64,000 nt of DNA, taken from assembly GCA_003513495.1 (NCBI GenBank), contig DOPM01000054.1, positions 1 to 64,000 on the forward strand, written 5' to 3'. The DNA comes from Desulfosporosinus sp. Lineage in GTDB: Bacteria > Bacillota > Desulfitobacteriia > Desulfitobacteriales > Desulfitobacteriaceae. Under the pieces are notes generated by a model. The model made no database searches and had not been told where the DNA came from. It worked only from the letters and a program-made list of their open reading frames with translations. Both the position numbers and the translations under genes were made by a program. Shown piece by piece: positions 8,117 through 17,475 of this stretch; positions within the stretch are counted from its first letter, which is position 1; each line of letters starts with the position of its first letter.

Positions 8117-9892
8117 TCAAATTCTGTTCCAAAGACTATAGATAGGAAATCTAACGAATTTTTCTTTTTCGGTTGGAGGTAACTTATCATAATGAAGTTT
8201 TGCTCCACTCGAATTTTCCAAGAGTATATATGCTGCTGTTAAAATATCATCTTCCACATTACCGTTTTCTACCAAGGAGTATAGTTGCTTTATTTCGTCT
8301 TCATTAAGCGGTCTACTGCGTTTAATCGTCTGCAAGTAATTTAACAGCATTGCATAAGTATTTTCATTATCGTTGCAGGACGCCATTAACCACTCAGAAA
8401 GCTTCTGCGCTGCTTTTAATAACTCTTTATTTTTCAAGACACTCTCATCATAAGCAAGAAGCATATCCAGAAGAAGGTGTATAACTTGTCCATGAAATAG
8501 CTTACTACTCTTTACTACCAGAAAATCATTATAAATAGCTTCATAATCAATGTTAGAGAGCTGAAGAAAATTTTCTTTATTCATGATAGTGAACTGAGAT
8601 GTATCAAACTCGCCATACTTTTCGTTTTTAACACGTAATGCTATATTGTCATTAAAGAAGTTTGAAAGTAGATACAAATTATTCTCTTGCTTTCTCGCAA
8701 TAAGCATAATACAAAGATTAGCAATCGTCATTTTACCTATAGGCTCGATAACTTCAGAGTTCCCAAACGAGACTGCCTTGTGATGAACAAAGGCTTCTAT
8801 TAGTATCCTTATATTTTCCTCATCTATATCTGATAAATCAGAACAATCCAAGTCGTCCTTTACTCCAACCTCATCTAATGCTAATCGTACGTTTCTAAGG
8901 TGCTCCAAATGCTCCTTTCGATCCTCTATTCTAAAACTCTTAATCTCCACTGGATTAGCTGGTTTAAGCGGTAAATTGATATCCCCAATATTAATAGAGA
9001 GACTTTCAAGCATATTTATCAAAAAAGCCTCGTCGGTAATTCTTTGTCGTAGTGTTCCCTGCAAATCAAACTTTAGAGTAAAATCGTTCATTAGTTTTTT
9101 AAATTTAATAATGGTGCTCTTTCCAAAATGTAATTCTCCAGAGTCTTTTTTATGGACAACTTCATAATTGTCATAATATAGTTTGCCATTACAAAAAACG
9201 GGTTTTTCCAGAGTTGTCCCAGCAAAAACTAGGTCGCTCATTATATCTACAGGAATTTTAAGCCCCAATGGAGTAGTCGCATAAATATATACACTATGAC
9301 TAAAGAGATAGTCAAATGGAGAATTTTCTTTTCGAGTGCTTGTAAATCCAAAACTCATCGCTTTTAATTGCCCCATTTTTGACAATTCTTCTATAGACAT
9401 TATCTCTATGTTACTGATACTTTTTTGCAGATCTCTATCCCTTAAAAAATTAAAGAACAAATCAACCTTTTCAGTGTTATCTGTAGGAAACTGCATTAGG
9501 GCGGCTGATATTGTTTTTTGTTTCCCCGCCTTATTTAATAACTGTTTTATTTTAAACGGAAGCAAATCAGTATAATATATCCTTGTATTACCAGCCTGAC
9601 AAACATAAACTACAAAGTAAATAGCTCCGTTTTCGGTTAGATACTTACGTAAATCATCTGTTCGGATAGGATATGTTATTGTATCTTTTGTCAAATCTAT
9701 ACTTTCTTTACTTTTAACTTGTACAGGGACTCGACCCTTGCAAAATTCATTTGATTTGCGTTTGTGAGAAAAAACATAAATATTGCCGTCCCAGATGGGC
9801 TCTTTGTCTCGTTCACTAATGTAAGGAGAAAGATAGTCTGTAATAGAAACACTGGTCTTTACTGCTGATGTCGCGATTACCTCGGTATCCAT
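8117..9892 (-). CDS. DUF4365-type nuclease-like protein
   Basis: The chosen ATG (9892) follows AAGGAG with a 7-base spacer; a longer frame reaching 9943 lacks this. The N-terminal 150 residues resemble DUF4365, a restriction-like PD-(D/E)XK fold: Asp35 in IWDGN and Gln58-Val-Lys60 in VPVQVKSK correspond to the D and (E/Q)xK catalytic elements. The remaining 440 residues are mixed alpha/beta then mostly helical, with no motif that I recognise. At 591 residues it is far longer than a bare DUF4365 domain, so the C-terminal part is probably a sensor or partner-binding region. It lies between a CHAT protease gene and a small membrane protein gene on the same strand, suggesting a defence role. Confidence 0.75.
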   Translation of the reverse strand: MDTEVIATSAVKTSVSITDYLSPYISERDKEPIWDGNIYVFSHKRKSNEFCKGRVPVQVKSKESIDLTKDTITYPIRTDDLRKYLTENGAIYFVVYVCQAGNTRIYYTDLLPFKIKQLLNKAGKQKTISAALMQFPTDNTEKVDLFFNFLRDRDLQKSISNIEIMSIEELSKMGQLKAMSFGFTSTRKENSPFDYLFSHSVYIYATTPLGLKIPVDIMSDLVFAGTTLEKPVFCNGKLYYDNYEVVHKKDSGELHFGKSTIIKFKKLMNDFTLKFDLQGTLRQRITDEAFLINMLESLSINIGDINLPLKPANPVEIKSFRIEDRKEHLEHLRNVRLALDEVGVKDDLDCSDLSDIDEENIRILIEAFVHHKAVSFGNSEVIEPIGKMTIANLCIMLIARKQENNLYLLSNFFNDNIALRVKNEKYGEFDTSQFTIMNKENFLQLSNIDYEAIYNDFLVVKSSKLFHGQVIHLLLDMLLAYDESVLKNKELLKAAQKLSEWLMASCNDNENTYAMLLNYLQTIKRSRPLNEDEIKQLYSLVENGNVEDDILTAAYILLENSSGAKLHYDKLPPTEKEKFVRFPIYSLWNRI

Positions 9893-10019
9893 TGCACCAC
9901 TCCTTTTGCACATAAAACGTATTAAAGTTACGAAGTATATCAATCTTAGAAAACATTTTCAATTAATTCCGCCAGGACTGTGCAGTCGATAAATAAAAAG
10001 ACTCCCTGTTGAGTCTATC

Positions 10020-10439
10020 CTACTTACCCTTAAACTCCCTGCCCGCCTGATCATATGCAACAAAATATTCAATTTCATCGAAGTTGATTAAACTTTGCTT
10101 CACTAGGTAATTAGTCGACTTGCCGTCTGAAAGTTCTCTCGGTCCACGAGTAAATGAATCTGAGAGCAAACCATTCTTTTCTGTCCTTTTCTTCGTGACA
10201 AAGCCTACACTATCAATAGTAACTGTTCTTTTCCCCTTGTTTCTTACAATAATGTTTATAAAATCTGTATCATCGTCATAATCACTTGAACCATATACAC
10301 GCATATTGGGCTTTACTTCTACCGTTACATTAACCCGGTCCCTTAGAAAGTTTAATACCTGGATTACTAGTAAAAAAGTAGATATTATTGCTGCGTACCA
10401 TGATACAGTAGTTGAAGAAATTGTAATTGAAATTGGCAA
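10020..10439 (-). CDS. Membrane-anchored protein with beta-rich domain
   Basis: The frame starts with TTG at 10439, nine bases after AAGGAGG; the nearby ATG is out of frame. The 139-residue product has one N-terminal transmembrane helix (about residues 10-30) and a soluble domain of alternating strands rich in Asp, Val and Thr. The family is not recognised. It is the most upstream of three same-strand genes (membrane protein, DUF4365, CHAT protease). Small membrane proteins with extra-membrane beta domains are common in defence loci, but nothing in this sequence proves that role. Confidence 0.65.
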   Translation of the reverse strand: MPISITISSTTVSWYAAIISTFLLVIQVLNFLRDRVNVTVEVKPNMRVYGSSDYDDDTDFINIIVRNKGKRTVTIDSVGFVTKKRTEKNGLLSDSFTRGPRELSDGKSTNYLVKQSLINFDEIEYFVAYDQAGREFKGK

Positions 10440-11490
10440 AACATTGATCCTCCTTTTCGAACAATCATTACTCCCTCTAAATTACCAGTCAATTGTATTA
10501 GTTATAGTGTCACGGCGGAATCTTTGTACAAACAAAAGTACAATAAACGTTCGTTTATTTGTATTTTTATCAAAAGGGTCGCATCGTTTTCATGAGGGAA
10601 TATACATTACTGTCTTTCAATGTGAATTTTGGATAGTTCGTTTAAAAGAGCAGAAATTTTTAAGGTCATTAATGGCTATCAACTTCTCTGTAATAGTTGG
10701 ATTTTTATTTTTATAATTTTCACTCTAATTTGTGAAGAAGTACTTTTGTCTTAGCAATTTTCTCAATCATTGACTTATATCTTTCAGGAATATCGACTAA
10801 TTATCAAGCATTTGGCTTATTTTACACCTGCATTTATACGACTTTTTTCATTTTCTAACAATAGATTCACTCCTATTCAAGGCATTAAACTACTTGTTTA
10901 CATTCCACCTGATCTCTAAAATTCCTTCCTTTCAAGCAAGCACTTTTAAACTACCAGTAGATTCACCTGCCTACAATCATTTTCCATGCTGCTTTCCTTA
11001 TGGTTCATGTAAGAGGTGGAATTTATGTTCATAAGCCCTCTGCTACTTCTTTTTCCAGCTCTGTTTGTGATGAGCTTCCGCCAAGAATACAACCCACACA
11101 CTGAAATTACAATTTCTTCTTGACTTGAAGATAGTCCGACATAATCACATCGCTTAGGTAAGCTTCACTATCCTATCGTCATATTGATATGTCGTAAGGT
11201 AGAAATCTTTGATTGCCTTAGCTTCTGAGTTTGAATGATTGCATCGACAACCATTTTGCAGAATATCCTTAACGATAGATGGAGAGCCTTCGCAGTATCT
11301 GGTTTCATTCGTAGCTCACCGAACTTACCAAAAGGTAGCTGTAGTCAATGTGTTTTACGATTTATCATATACTATCTTGTGTTGAGTACTGAAAGACAAA
11401 ATAGTTCACTTAATATATATATATCTAGATTCTTCCCCTGCTAAAATTATCCACAACCTGAGCTTTCTTCTTTAAGGAGGTTTTCTCCGA
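10440..11490. other. Gene-poor border region, possible left edge of the ICE
   Basis: About 1.05 kb holds no convincing gene. Minus-strand fragments around 10960-11340 read as short coding-like pieces broken by stops (for example KPDTAKALHLSLRIFCKMV), suggesting decayed sequence I cannot identify. The operon ending at 11491 belongs to the ICE and the genes left of 10439 do not, so an attachment site probably lies here. No clear direct repeat with the right end was found by eye. Confidence 0.4.
11025..11123 (+). CDS. Possible 32-residue hydrophobic peptide
   Basis: ATG at 11025 sits six bases after AGGTGG and reads a 32-residue peptide beginning MFISPLLLLFPALF with a polar tail. The ribosome binding site is good and the composition is membrane-like, but there is no homology clue and the surroundings look decayed. 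It may be chance. Confidence 0.2.
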   Translation: MFISPLLLLFPALFVMSFRQEYNPHTEITISS

Positions 11491-12792
11491 TTACCCATAA
11501 TCAGTACCACTCCTTGTAGAATGCTCTTTGGAGAAAGAGGAAGTACCCTTTAGGGGTGATATGGCAGTATGCCCTTTTAAAATTCCGTTAGAAAATATGG
11601 TTTCTGCTCCAGCGGCAGCTGGTAGATTGGAATAGGTTAGAGAATTTAAATATCCTTCAGAAAGTCTGTAGACGGATTGGGCATATTTCCCCCTTGAGGT
11701 TTGTGTTTCAATAATCCCCTCTTTTCGAAGCTGAAATAAGGCTTCTTTTAAAGTTCTGTAGGCAACACCTAAACGTTCTGACCAGGCTTTTTGAGTCTCA
11801 GTAACGGTTTTATGTTGCTGGAGATCGGCAATGATATCATTTTTGACTTCTTGAATATGATCCCTTCTCCGATTACGTGGCTTAGCCCATTTGTACCAAC
11901 CTTTTATCTGTGCAGATAGGCCAGTTATCGATGAAAGGACACGGGGGGAGGCATGGTGGCGGCCAGTGATAACAGAACGATAGATTTTCTCAATCTCAGC
12001 TGTGGGTAGGGGGTCTTTGAGGTCTTTATTCCAAGCATGAAGTTTGGTGTAAATTTCCTGAGAAGGGATACCTGCATCCCATAGGCACAGACCAAGACCA
12101 TAGGCCCAGCGGTTTCTTTCACCTTTTTCAGCAGCTGACTCTTGAATTCGTTTTCCTGCAGGAGTAGCCAACAAAGTGCCGATATAGACAACCTTAGGCT
12201 TCATTTCCTTGGATGCTTTAATCGGTCGGCGAGCTTCATACCAATTAGAGAGTTCTTCCCAGGTAGTTCTACTATAAGTGTCTGTGTAAACACTATTGGA
12301 CATGGTTGGACGGCGTACCCAACGTTCTACACCGACGGCGCAGGGGTCAGCTTCCAGGGCTTCTACCATAGCTTCATGAATTTTTGAGACTTTGGCCAAA
12401 AGGATATCATGGCGGATTCTGAGGGGTTCAGATAAGATATTCCAGGCTTGATAGTGGCCAGGGGTGGCGGTGGTGATAATTAACTCCGGGGCAGGCAGAC
12501 CGGCTGCATGGTAGAAATCAAGGATATCTTCCGTGGTTGTGCCTTGAGGGGTATCGAAATCGCAGACAAAAGCCAAGACTTGTCTGACGTAACGACGTTG
12601 ACGGCGACGGGCAAAGAAAGTGGATGCCGTGATATAGGTATAACCTTTGGATTCGAGGTCAGGTAAAGTCCATACTAAACGGGAATCGGATTTTATATTG
12701 GAGCCGAAAACCAGACCGTGATCTTTCTTTAGTTGGCTGACTTTATATGGGCTGGTTTCAGGCAGTACGGGTGCAAAAACTTCAGATAGCAT
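11491..12792 (-). CDS. RepB/PriCT-type primase-like replication protein
   Basis: This 433-residue protein is likely the ICE replication initiator or primase. The N-terminal half resembles an archaeo-eukaryotic primase fold, with an acidic VCDFD motif (about residue 78) and a basic RWVRRPTM segment. About residues 215-270 (ERNRWAYGLGLCLWDAG and beyond) match the PriCT-1 primase C-terminal helical domain. A winged-helix-like region follows (about 320-380). The C-terminal 50 residues are Ser/Thr/Gly-rich and probably disordered. It is the last gene of the long minus-strand ICE transcription unit, separated from the M23 gene by 234 bases with two hairpins. It may therefore have its own promoter and support autonomous replication of the excised circle. 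Confidence 0.75.
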   Translation of the reverse strand: MLSEVFAPVLPETSPYKVSQLKKDHGLVFGSNIKSDSRLVWTLPDLESKGYTYITASTFFARRRQRRYVRQVLAFVCDFDTPQGTTTEDILDFYHAAGLPAPELIITTATPGHYQAWNILSEPLRIRHDILLAKVSKIHEAMVEALEADPCAVGVERWVRRPTMSNSVYTDTYSRTTWEELSNWYEARRPIKASKEMKPKVVYIGTLLATPAGKRIQESAAEKGERNRWAYGLGLCLWDAGIPSQEIYTKLHAWNKDLKDPLPTAEIEKIYRSVITGRHHASPRVLSSITGLSAQIKGWYKWAKPRNRRRDHIQEVKNDIIADLQQHKTVTETQKAWSERLGVAYRTLKEALFQLRKEGIIETQTSRGKYAQSVYRLSEGYLNSLTYSNLPAAAGAETIFSNGILKGHTAISPLKGTSSFSKEHSTRSGTDYG

Positions 12793-12813
12793 TGAACCAA
12801 CCTTTCAAATCAA

Positions 12814-12839
12814 AATCCCGAGCAAGATGGCTCGGGATT
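12814..12839 (-). terminator. Hairpin, probable minus-strand terminator
   Basis: AATCCCGAGC (12814-12823) pairs perfectly with GCTCGGGATT (12830-12839) over a 6-base loop. On the minus strand it is followed by TTTTGATTTG counting the stem end. It sits just upstream of the primase start, so it could attenuate read-through from the transfer operon. Confidence 0.5.
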
Positions 12840-12918
12840 CTGGCAATTATTAGGTTTTTTTAGTCAGGGCGTGATATAATTAGGTTAAGCATTAAATTAT
12901 CTATAGTGTATAGAATAG

Positions 12919-12950
12919 TTCCCGGTCATGTGCCGGGAATCTTTCTTTTA
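12919..12950 (+). terminator. Hairpin with plus-strand T-rich tail
   Basis: TTCCCGG (12919-12925) pairs with CCGGGAA (12933-12939) and is followed by TCTTTCTTTTA on the plus strand. No plus-strand gene precedes it, so it may insulate the operon or act as a bidirectional structure. Confidence 0.4.
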
Positions 12951-13026
12951 TGGGGTTGGAAAGGAACGATTAAGATACTCTCAATCGTTCAAAAAGCTCA
13001 ATGATTGTCTTGTATCCTCTCAATGG

Positions 13027-13743
13027 TTACTCTTCCTCTTCGTTTTTAGATGGAGCGTATAGGTAAGCTACAGGATCCGTATGACTTAGAGCCAATCTTG
13101 AAGTTCTTATTTCAAAATGAAGATGATGGCCCGTGCTGCTACCTGGATTTGGGTCAAGCTCCGGGTCTCCCCCTTCTAAACCAATAATGTCGCCGGTAAA
13201 AATCTCCTGGTCAGGCAAAGCAAAAACTTTGGATAAGTGAGCGTAAAAAGAATAGAAGGTTTCGTCAGGATAATCGTGTTTTATAAGAATGGAATTTCCA
13301 TAGATTTCGTCGATACTTACTTTGACGACTTGACCATCAGCAATACTTTTAATTTCACCATGCCACTCCCCAGCAATGTCAATTCCGGTATGAAAACTTC
13401 GCTTCCCAGTGACAGGATGGATACGTTTCCCGTAAGGTGAAGTGATTTCACCTACAGCTGGCATGGGGTACTTTCCATTTAGGATGATTGCTCCCGTTTG
13501 AAGACGAATTTTATCACCGTGCTCTGCCCGGAAGGCTTGGAGGGCTGCCATTTCGTTTTGGTTCGTGAAAAAGCCCGCTAGGAGGGATAGCGGGCTGGCA
13601 AGAATATAGGCGAAGAGCATGAGGATGATGAGAACTAGAACTAAGGGTATGGAAAAGAGAATTACAAGGTTCTTTCTTCCTTCTTCATCGGCAGCTAAGG
13701 TAGCAAGGTGAATAAGAACTTTACTAGTTACGGGATCGGCCAT
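13027..13743 (-). CDS. M23-family cell-wall peptidase of the conjugation system
   Basis: This protein is predicted to cut peptidoglycan cross-links so the transfer channel can cross the wall. The 238 residues comprise a cytoplasmic N-terminus, one transmembrane helix (about 25-50), a short linker and a LytM/M23 domain. Zinc ligands are visible: His and Asp in FHTGIDIA (about 118-124) and the HxH motif in HHLHFEI (about 211). The acidic tail is not conserved in the family. Hydrolases of this type are a standard component of Gram-positive conjugative type IV secretion. It lies 14 bases downstream of virB4 and is surely co-transcribed with it. Confidence 0.9.
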   Translation of the reverse strand: MADPVTSKVLIHLATLAADEEGRKNLVILFSIPLVLVLIILMLFAYILASPLSLLAGFFTNQNEMAALQAFRAEHGDKIRLQTGAIILNGKYPMPAVGEITSPYGKRIHPVTGKRSFHTGIDIAGEWHGEIKSIADGQVVKVSIDEIYGNSILIKHDYPDETFYSFYAHLSKVFALPDQEIFTGDIIGLEGGDPELDPNPGSSTGHHLHFEIRTSRLALSHTDPVAYLYAPSKNEEEE

Positions 13744-13757
13744 GCACTCTCACCTCA

Positions 13758-15584
13758 TTATCTCCCTCCGGCTTTACCCATATATTCAAACTTGTAATCA
13801 GGTATTTCAAAATTAGCTCTTAGGCGTTTTGAGCCAACCATAAGAAGAGCCTGACCACGCTGTTTGCTGGCCAACAGCTCTTCCTCAGCATCTGTTAAGT
13901 TGTAGAGCTCCTTGGTTTCTTTTAAGTTCGTTCCATCCGTACCCATGAGGATTTTAAAACACGGCATTTCTAATAAAGGTTGCCCATACATTTTGATTTT
14001 TGGATCTAAAAAATCGACGCAGCTATGAGACGCAACCCCTAAAGCTCCTTCAAATTTTCGAGCACCTTTTCCTACATTTCTTAGAAACAAAAGACTTTGA
14101 GGAACTCTTGGATCAACCATGTAGTAAGCCTCATCACAAATGAGCATTACTCGCTGAGTTGGATCTTTGACTATTTCGTCCCACGCCCATTGGAGAAGAT
14201 TAAAATACTGGGTTGATTTAATACTATCCGACGTTGTTTGTAAATCCTTGGTATCCAAGCATACGCACTGAGAGTCTGAGTGGATGGTGGTATGCCCATT
14301 CCAAAGAAAGCTGTCCGAACCAATCGCTATATCTCTAAGCAACAAAGCTAAATCATCATAATCCTTTTGGTAAGGGTTTTTGGATTCCTTGGCCTTTTTA
14401 TCAATTTGGCGATGTAGGTCTTCCATAATGGGAAAATCCGTATTTTTTAAATTTCTTCTTATGTCTGTATCCCAAAAGATATCAAACTGATTATATAGTT
14501 CAATAAGTTCTCCCTTTAGAATGGCTTTTTGACGGTCGGTCAGGGATGGAACATAAAGACTAAAAAAGATTTCTAAGCTTTTGATATATAACGCCATATC
14601 GCCCATTCCATTGCCATCATCCGCATAGAGCTTATCAGCTTCACTGTCATCATCTTGGGCTGCTGATCTAATTTGCAAAGGATTTACTTTTCCCTTGGAT
14701 CCTCCACCGGCGTTAATCCAATCGCCCTTTAAATTCATCGTAAAATCTCGATATTCTCGATGGGGATCGATAAAAATGAGCTTTGTGCCTCTCATATATT
14801 CAGATAAACCAATATGCTTTATGACTGTCGATTTTCCTACACCAATGATTCCTGTGATGACAAAATTTGAATTGGTTCTATCCCCGCCCCTTAGCCATAG
14901 GTCTAAGACGATCAGGCCTCCTGCTGAATCTTTGGCCAAGTAGTAACCTTTTCCGTCGTTGTATCCTGATGAGGCAAAAGGGAACCCTCCAATAAAGCTA
15001 GATAAGGGTACGGGGCATTGAGTAATGTTTTCCACTTTCTCATCTACACCATAAAAGGGAGATAGCATTTTTAAACCTTCCTTTTGGAGGTTGGCTAAGA
15101 CTCGGACTTTGCATTTTAAACCGGCAATGGTGCTTTCAACTTTACGGCACACCTTGGTGAAAGCTTGATCGTCTCTTGCTATGGGCATGATGATGACACT
15201 CATGAGGCCTACGCGTTCTCCATCTTGATCAATTTGGGAGAGTATTTTTTCTGCGTTATCCGCTGTTCTTATGGCTCTTTGTCGGGTCAGTGGGTCTCTC
15301 GTGCTTTCTGCGGTTCCCCGGTTAAGACGTATTGTCGTCGATAGAGTATCAATAAAAGCACCTGTATCTGTAGGGCTAAAGGTAATGGATACGATTGTGG
15401 ATGGGATGTTCGTAATTTTAGATAACCACCCATAATCAGGGTCTTGATGGTATTTGATTATGCCATAGGCTTTGCCTTTGTTTTCGCCAATGGTAAGCGT
15501 GTTCCGAGTGAAGTTAAGCCCCATAGGGGTGATGACGTTCAAGAGTGCATTATTCGTGGGAATAGCTTCTGTTCGTTTTGCCAT
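13758..15584 (-). CDS. virB4: VirB4/TraE-like conjugation ATPase
   Basis: This is the inner-membrane-associated ATPase that powers the type IV secretion channel. ATG at 15584 follows AAAGGAG; a longer frame to 15677 is not needed. The N-terminal 230 residues match the non-catalytic part of Firmicute VirB4 proteins (GENKGKAYGIIKY, YGWLSKITNIPSTIVSI). The nucleotide-binding domain has Walker A GIIGVGKST (about 245) and a Walker B-like LICDEAYYM (about 500). At 608 residues it is slightly short but appears complete. It sits between the Tad pilus cluster and the M23 hydrolase, so the pilus genes interrupt what is normally a continuous transfer operon. Confidence 0.88.
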   Translation of the reverse strand: MAKRTEAIPTNNALLNVITPMGLNFTRNTLTIGENKGKAYGIIKYHQDPDYGWLSKITNIPSTIVSITFSPTDTGAFIDTLSTTIRLNRGTAESTRDPLTRQRAIRTADNAEKILSQIDQDGERVGLMSVIIMPIARDDQAFTKVCRKVESTIAGLKCKVRVLANLQKEGLKMLSPFYGVDEKVENITQCPVPLSSFIGGFPFASSGYNDGKGYYLAKDSAGGLIVLDLWLRGGDRTNSNFVITGIIGVGKSTVIKHIGLSEYMRGTKLIFIDPHREYRDFTMNLKGDWINAGGGSKGKVNPLQIRSAAQDDDSEADKLYADDGNGMGDMALYIKSLEIFFSLYVPSLTDRQKAILKGELIELYNQFDIFWDTDIRRNLKNTDFPIMEDLHRQIDKKAKESKNPYQKDYDDLALLLRDIAIGSDSFLWNGHTTIHSDSQCVCLDTKDLQTTSDSIKSTQYFNLLQWAWDEIVKDPTQRVMLICDEAYYMVDPRVPQSLLFLRNVGKGARKFEGALGVASHSCVDFLDPKIKMYGQPLLEMPCFKILMGTDGTNLKETKELYNLTDAEEELLASKQRGQALLMVGSKRLRANFEIPDYKFEYMGKAGGR

Positions 15585-15717
15585 TTGGGTCTCCTTTCGG
15601 TGATAGCAATTGTATTCTCTTCGCCAATAAATCATAAGACAATGAATAATCAATATTTTAAAGAGAAAGCCCTGCACAATTTGACAGAGCTTTCTCTTTT
15701 TCTAAGGCGTAGTCGAA

Positions 15718-16302
15718 CTATTTTTCTACTGGTGTCGTGGGCTGTGATGCTGGTAAGGCTAAAATGGCGTCTAACGAATCTAATATCTCATTTTCATCCG
15801 TTACAATATGCGTTCCTTCTCCATCGGTGTATACCAGGGAAGGGACTTGTTTAACAAATTCTGTAGGTGGGCCAACTTGCACAGCTATAGGCAGCGTAAG
15901 GTTATCTTTTTCTTGGAATGCTTTGGCCTCCGTTATAGCTTTTCTTTGATCAGTAGTTTTGACAAAGGTGCTAACCAAGACTAAAGGTTTGTGCATACCA
16001 GAACCTGTTTTGCTTAGTTTATCTTGAATTGCTGAAACTACCTCTTGTGATTGATCCGACCAAGTTGCAAAGAACAGTGATGGTGTAGCTTCTGTGTTTA
16101 GATAAACCTGCTTCATATCAGTAGATTGAGCATTAATAATTGGGATCAAGTGATAGTCTGCTATTGCCTCCACACCTTGTACGGGAACCCCAGCCAGATT
16201 AGAGTTACCTCCCTGAGAATTTCTATAAATGGATATTCCAGCGAGCAGTACTACAGATAGTATAAGAAACCCAAAAATAGTCAATTTTCCACGCTTAGTC
16301 AT
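15718..16302 (-). CDS. Membrane-anchored thioredoxin-fold-like protein without CxxC
   Basis: ATG at 16302 follows AGGAGAAAG. The 194-residue product has one N-terminal membrane anchor (about 5-25) and an extracytoplasmic domain. Its strand-helix pattern (PSLFFATWSDQSQEVV, PLVLVSTFV, VPSLVYTDGEG) resembles a thioredoxin fold with a cis-Pro-like VPS segment. The usual CxxC is replaced by ATWSDQ, so it cannot be a disulfide oxidoreductase. A structural or chaperone role in pilus or channel assembly is more likely. The stop is 134 bases before virB4 and the start is 33 bases after cpaB. The family assignment is tentative. Confidence 0.6.
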   Translation of the reverse strand: MTKRGKLTIFGFLILSVVLLAGISIYRNSQGGNSNLAGVPVQGVEAIADYHLIPIINAQSTDMKQVYLNTEATPSLFFATWSDQSQEVVSAIQDKLSKTGSGMHKPLVLVSTFVKTTDQRKAITEAKAFQEKDNLTLPIAVQVGPPTEFVKQVPSLVYTDGEGTHIVTDENEILDSLDAILALPASQPTTPVEK

Positions 16303-16335
16303 ATTAAATCTTTCTCCTCTCATTTAGTTATTCTG

Positions 16336-17295
16336 TTAATTTGCCGTTGTTGGACTGAACAATGGCGGGTTGTAACTTTCCGGTGTCGATGCTTGGGCGT
16401 TAGAATCTACATTAGGGGTAGAACTAGATGTACTTGTTGGAAGGTCTGGCTGCAGGGTATCTATTTGGCTTTGTATGGTTGTGCCTGCTGAATCGGTTGG
16501 GTCCATATTTGGGACAGATGAACTTGGTGAAGTCGTGTTAAGTGCAGGCGGATTGGGAACTGTAGTGCTTTGTAATTCAGGATGTACGTTAGTATCGCTA
16601 AGACTTGTTTGAGGTGTAGCAAAAGGATCGAGCATAAGCGAAACCTTCCCAGCAGCAATCTGACTAAATTCACTAGCTTTAGATTTCGGAATAGCCAACT
16701 CTACCGCCGCCGGGACATTACCATTCGGATTGCTCGAATTTGACTTAACTGGTTGACCTGAACTGTTCACTACTGCGACAACCCGTACCCCCTGCAGAGA
16801 ACTCACCTTTTGGGGGGCATCAACTTTTCCCCACTGGGTACTAGAAGAAGAAAGATATACGTCCACAATATCACCGGGTTTAGCCATTCCTGAACTTGTT
16901 AACGTTACAGAAACCCAAACACCGACTTCACCTGGGTAAAGTCCGTCACGTTGAGGTGTATCTGAAACAAGCCCTTTGACGATTGGCTGCCCCGCTTTCA
17001 CTGGATATGCAAGCGAGAGCCCTACGACTTCACTTTTAGAAGTAAAAACTTCTGGAGGAAGCAACCCGCTAACCTTCCCGGCATCTTTTAGATCCTTGTC
17101 TCCGAGGACTTGTCCAGCCTGCAAATCGACTGAGGCGACAACAAAACTGGACACTTTACCTGTAGCTATCCTCTCGCCAACGGTTGCCATCGCAAAAGTT
17201 AGAAGCCCAACTATGAGAGATAACGTTAAAGCTTTAGAACGAGCTTTCCGCGACGAACTGAGTCTTAATTTGGGAAGCGACAAGTGTAACTTCAT
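16336..17295 (-). CDS. cpaB: CpaB/RcpC-like pilus assembly protein (SAF domain)
   Basis: This is a Tad pilus assembly component that works at the outer face of the membrane. After an N-terminal membrane segment (about 20-42) comes a SAF domain (SVDLQAGQVLGDKDL, PVKAGQPIV) and the CpaB C-terminal region (VGVWVSVTLTSS, GDIVDVYLS, VELAIPKSKASEF). The last 100 residues are low-complexity Ser/Thr/Pro/Asn and may span the wall. In Gram-negative bacteria CpaB/RcpC partners an outer-membrane secretin; none is present or needed here. It lies downstream of the big adhesin, with a terminator-like hairpin in the gap. Confidence 0.85.
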   Translation of the reverse strand: MKLHLSLPKLRLSSSRKARSKALTLSLIVGLLTFAMATVGERIATGKVSSFVVASVDLQAGQVLGDKDLKDAGKVSGLLPPEVFTSKSEVVGLSLAYPVKAGQPIVKGLVSDTPQRDGLYPGEVGVWVSVTLTSSGMAKPGDIVDVYLSSSSTQWGKVDAPQKVSSLQGVRVVAVVNSSGQPVKSNSSNPNGNVPAAVELAIPKSKASEFSQIAAGKVSLMLDPFATPQTSLSDTNVHPELQSTTVPNPPALNTTSPSSSVPNMDPTDSAGTTIQSQIDTLQPDLPTSTSSSTPNVDSNAQASTPESYNPPLFSPTTAN

Positions 17296-17349
17296 GAACT
17301 TACCACCTTTCTGTTGTTTGGTATCTCATAATTATTGGAATTAAAAGAA

Positions 17350-17389
17350 GAAGGCAGTGTTAGGTGTAAATTTGCTACCTAATGCCTTC
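17350..17389 (-). terminator. Attenuator or terminator between adhesin and cpaB
   Basis: GAAGGCA (17350-17356) pairs with TGCCTTC (17383-17389), and TTAGGT (17360-17365) with ACCTAA (17377-17382), leaving a small bulge. On the minus strand the stem is followed by TTCTTTTAATT. It would reduce expression of cpaB and virB4 relative to the adhesin and pilins. Confidence 0.55.
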
Positions 17390-17475
17390 TATTAAATCAT
17401 CCTTAGTTTTAACTATACCAATCTACAGTCATTCGTTACTGAAGAAGTTAGCATAGCATTTGCCACAAAATTACT

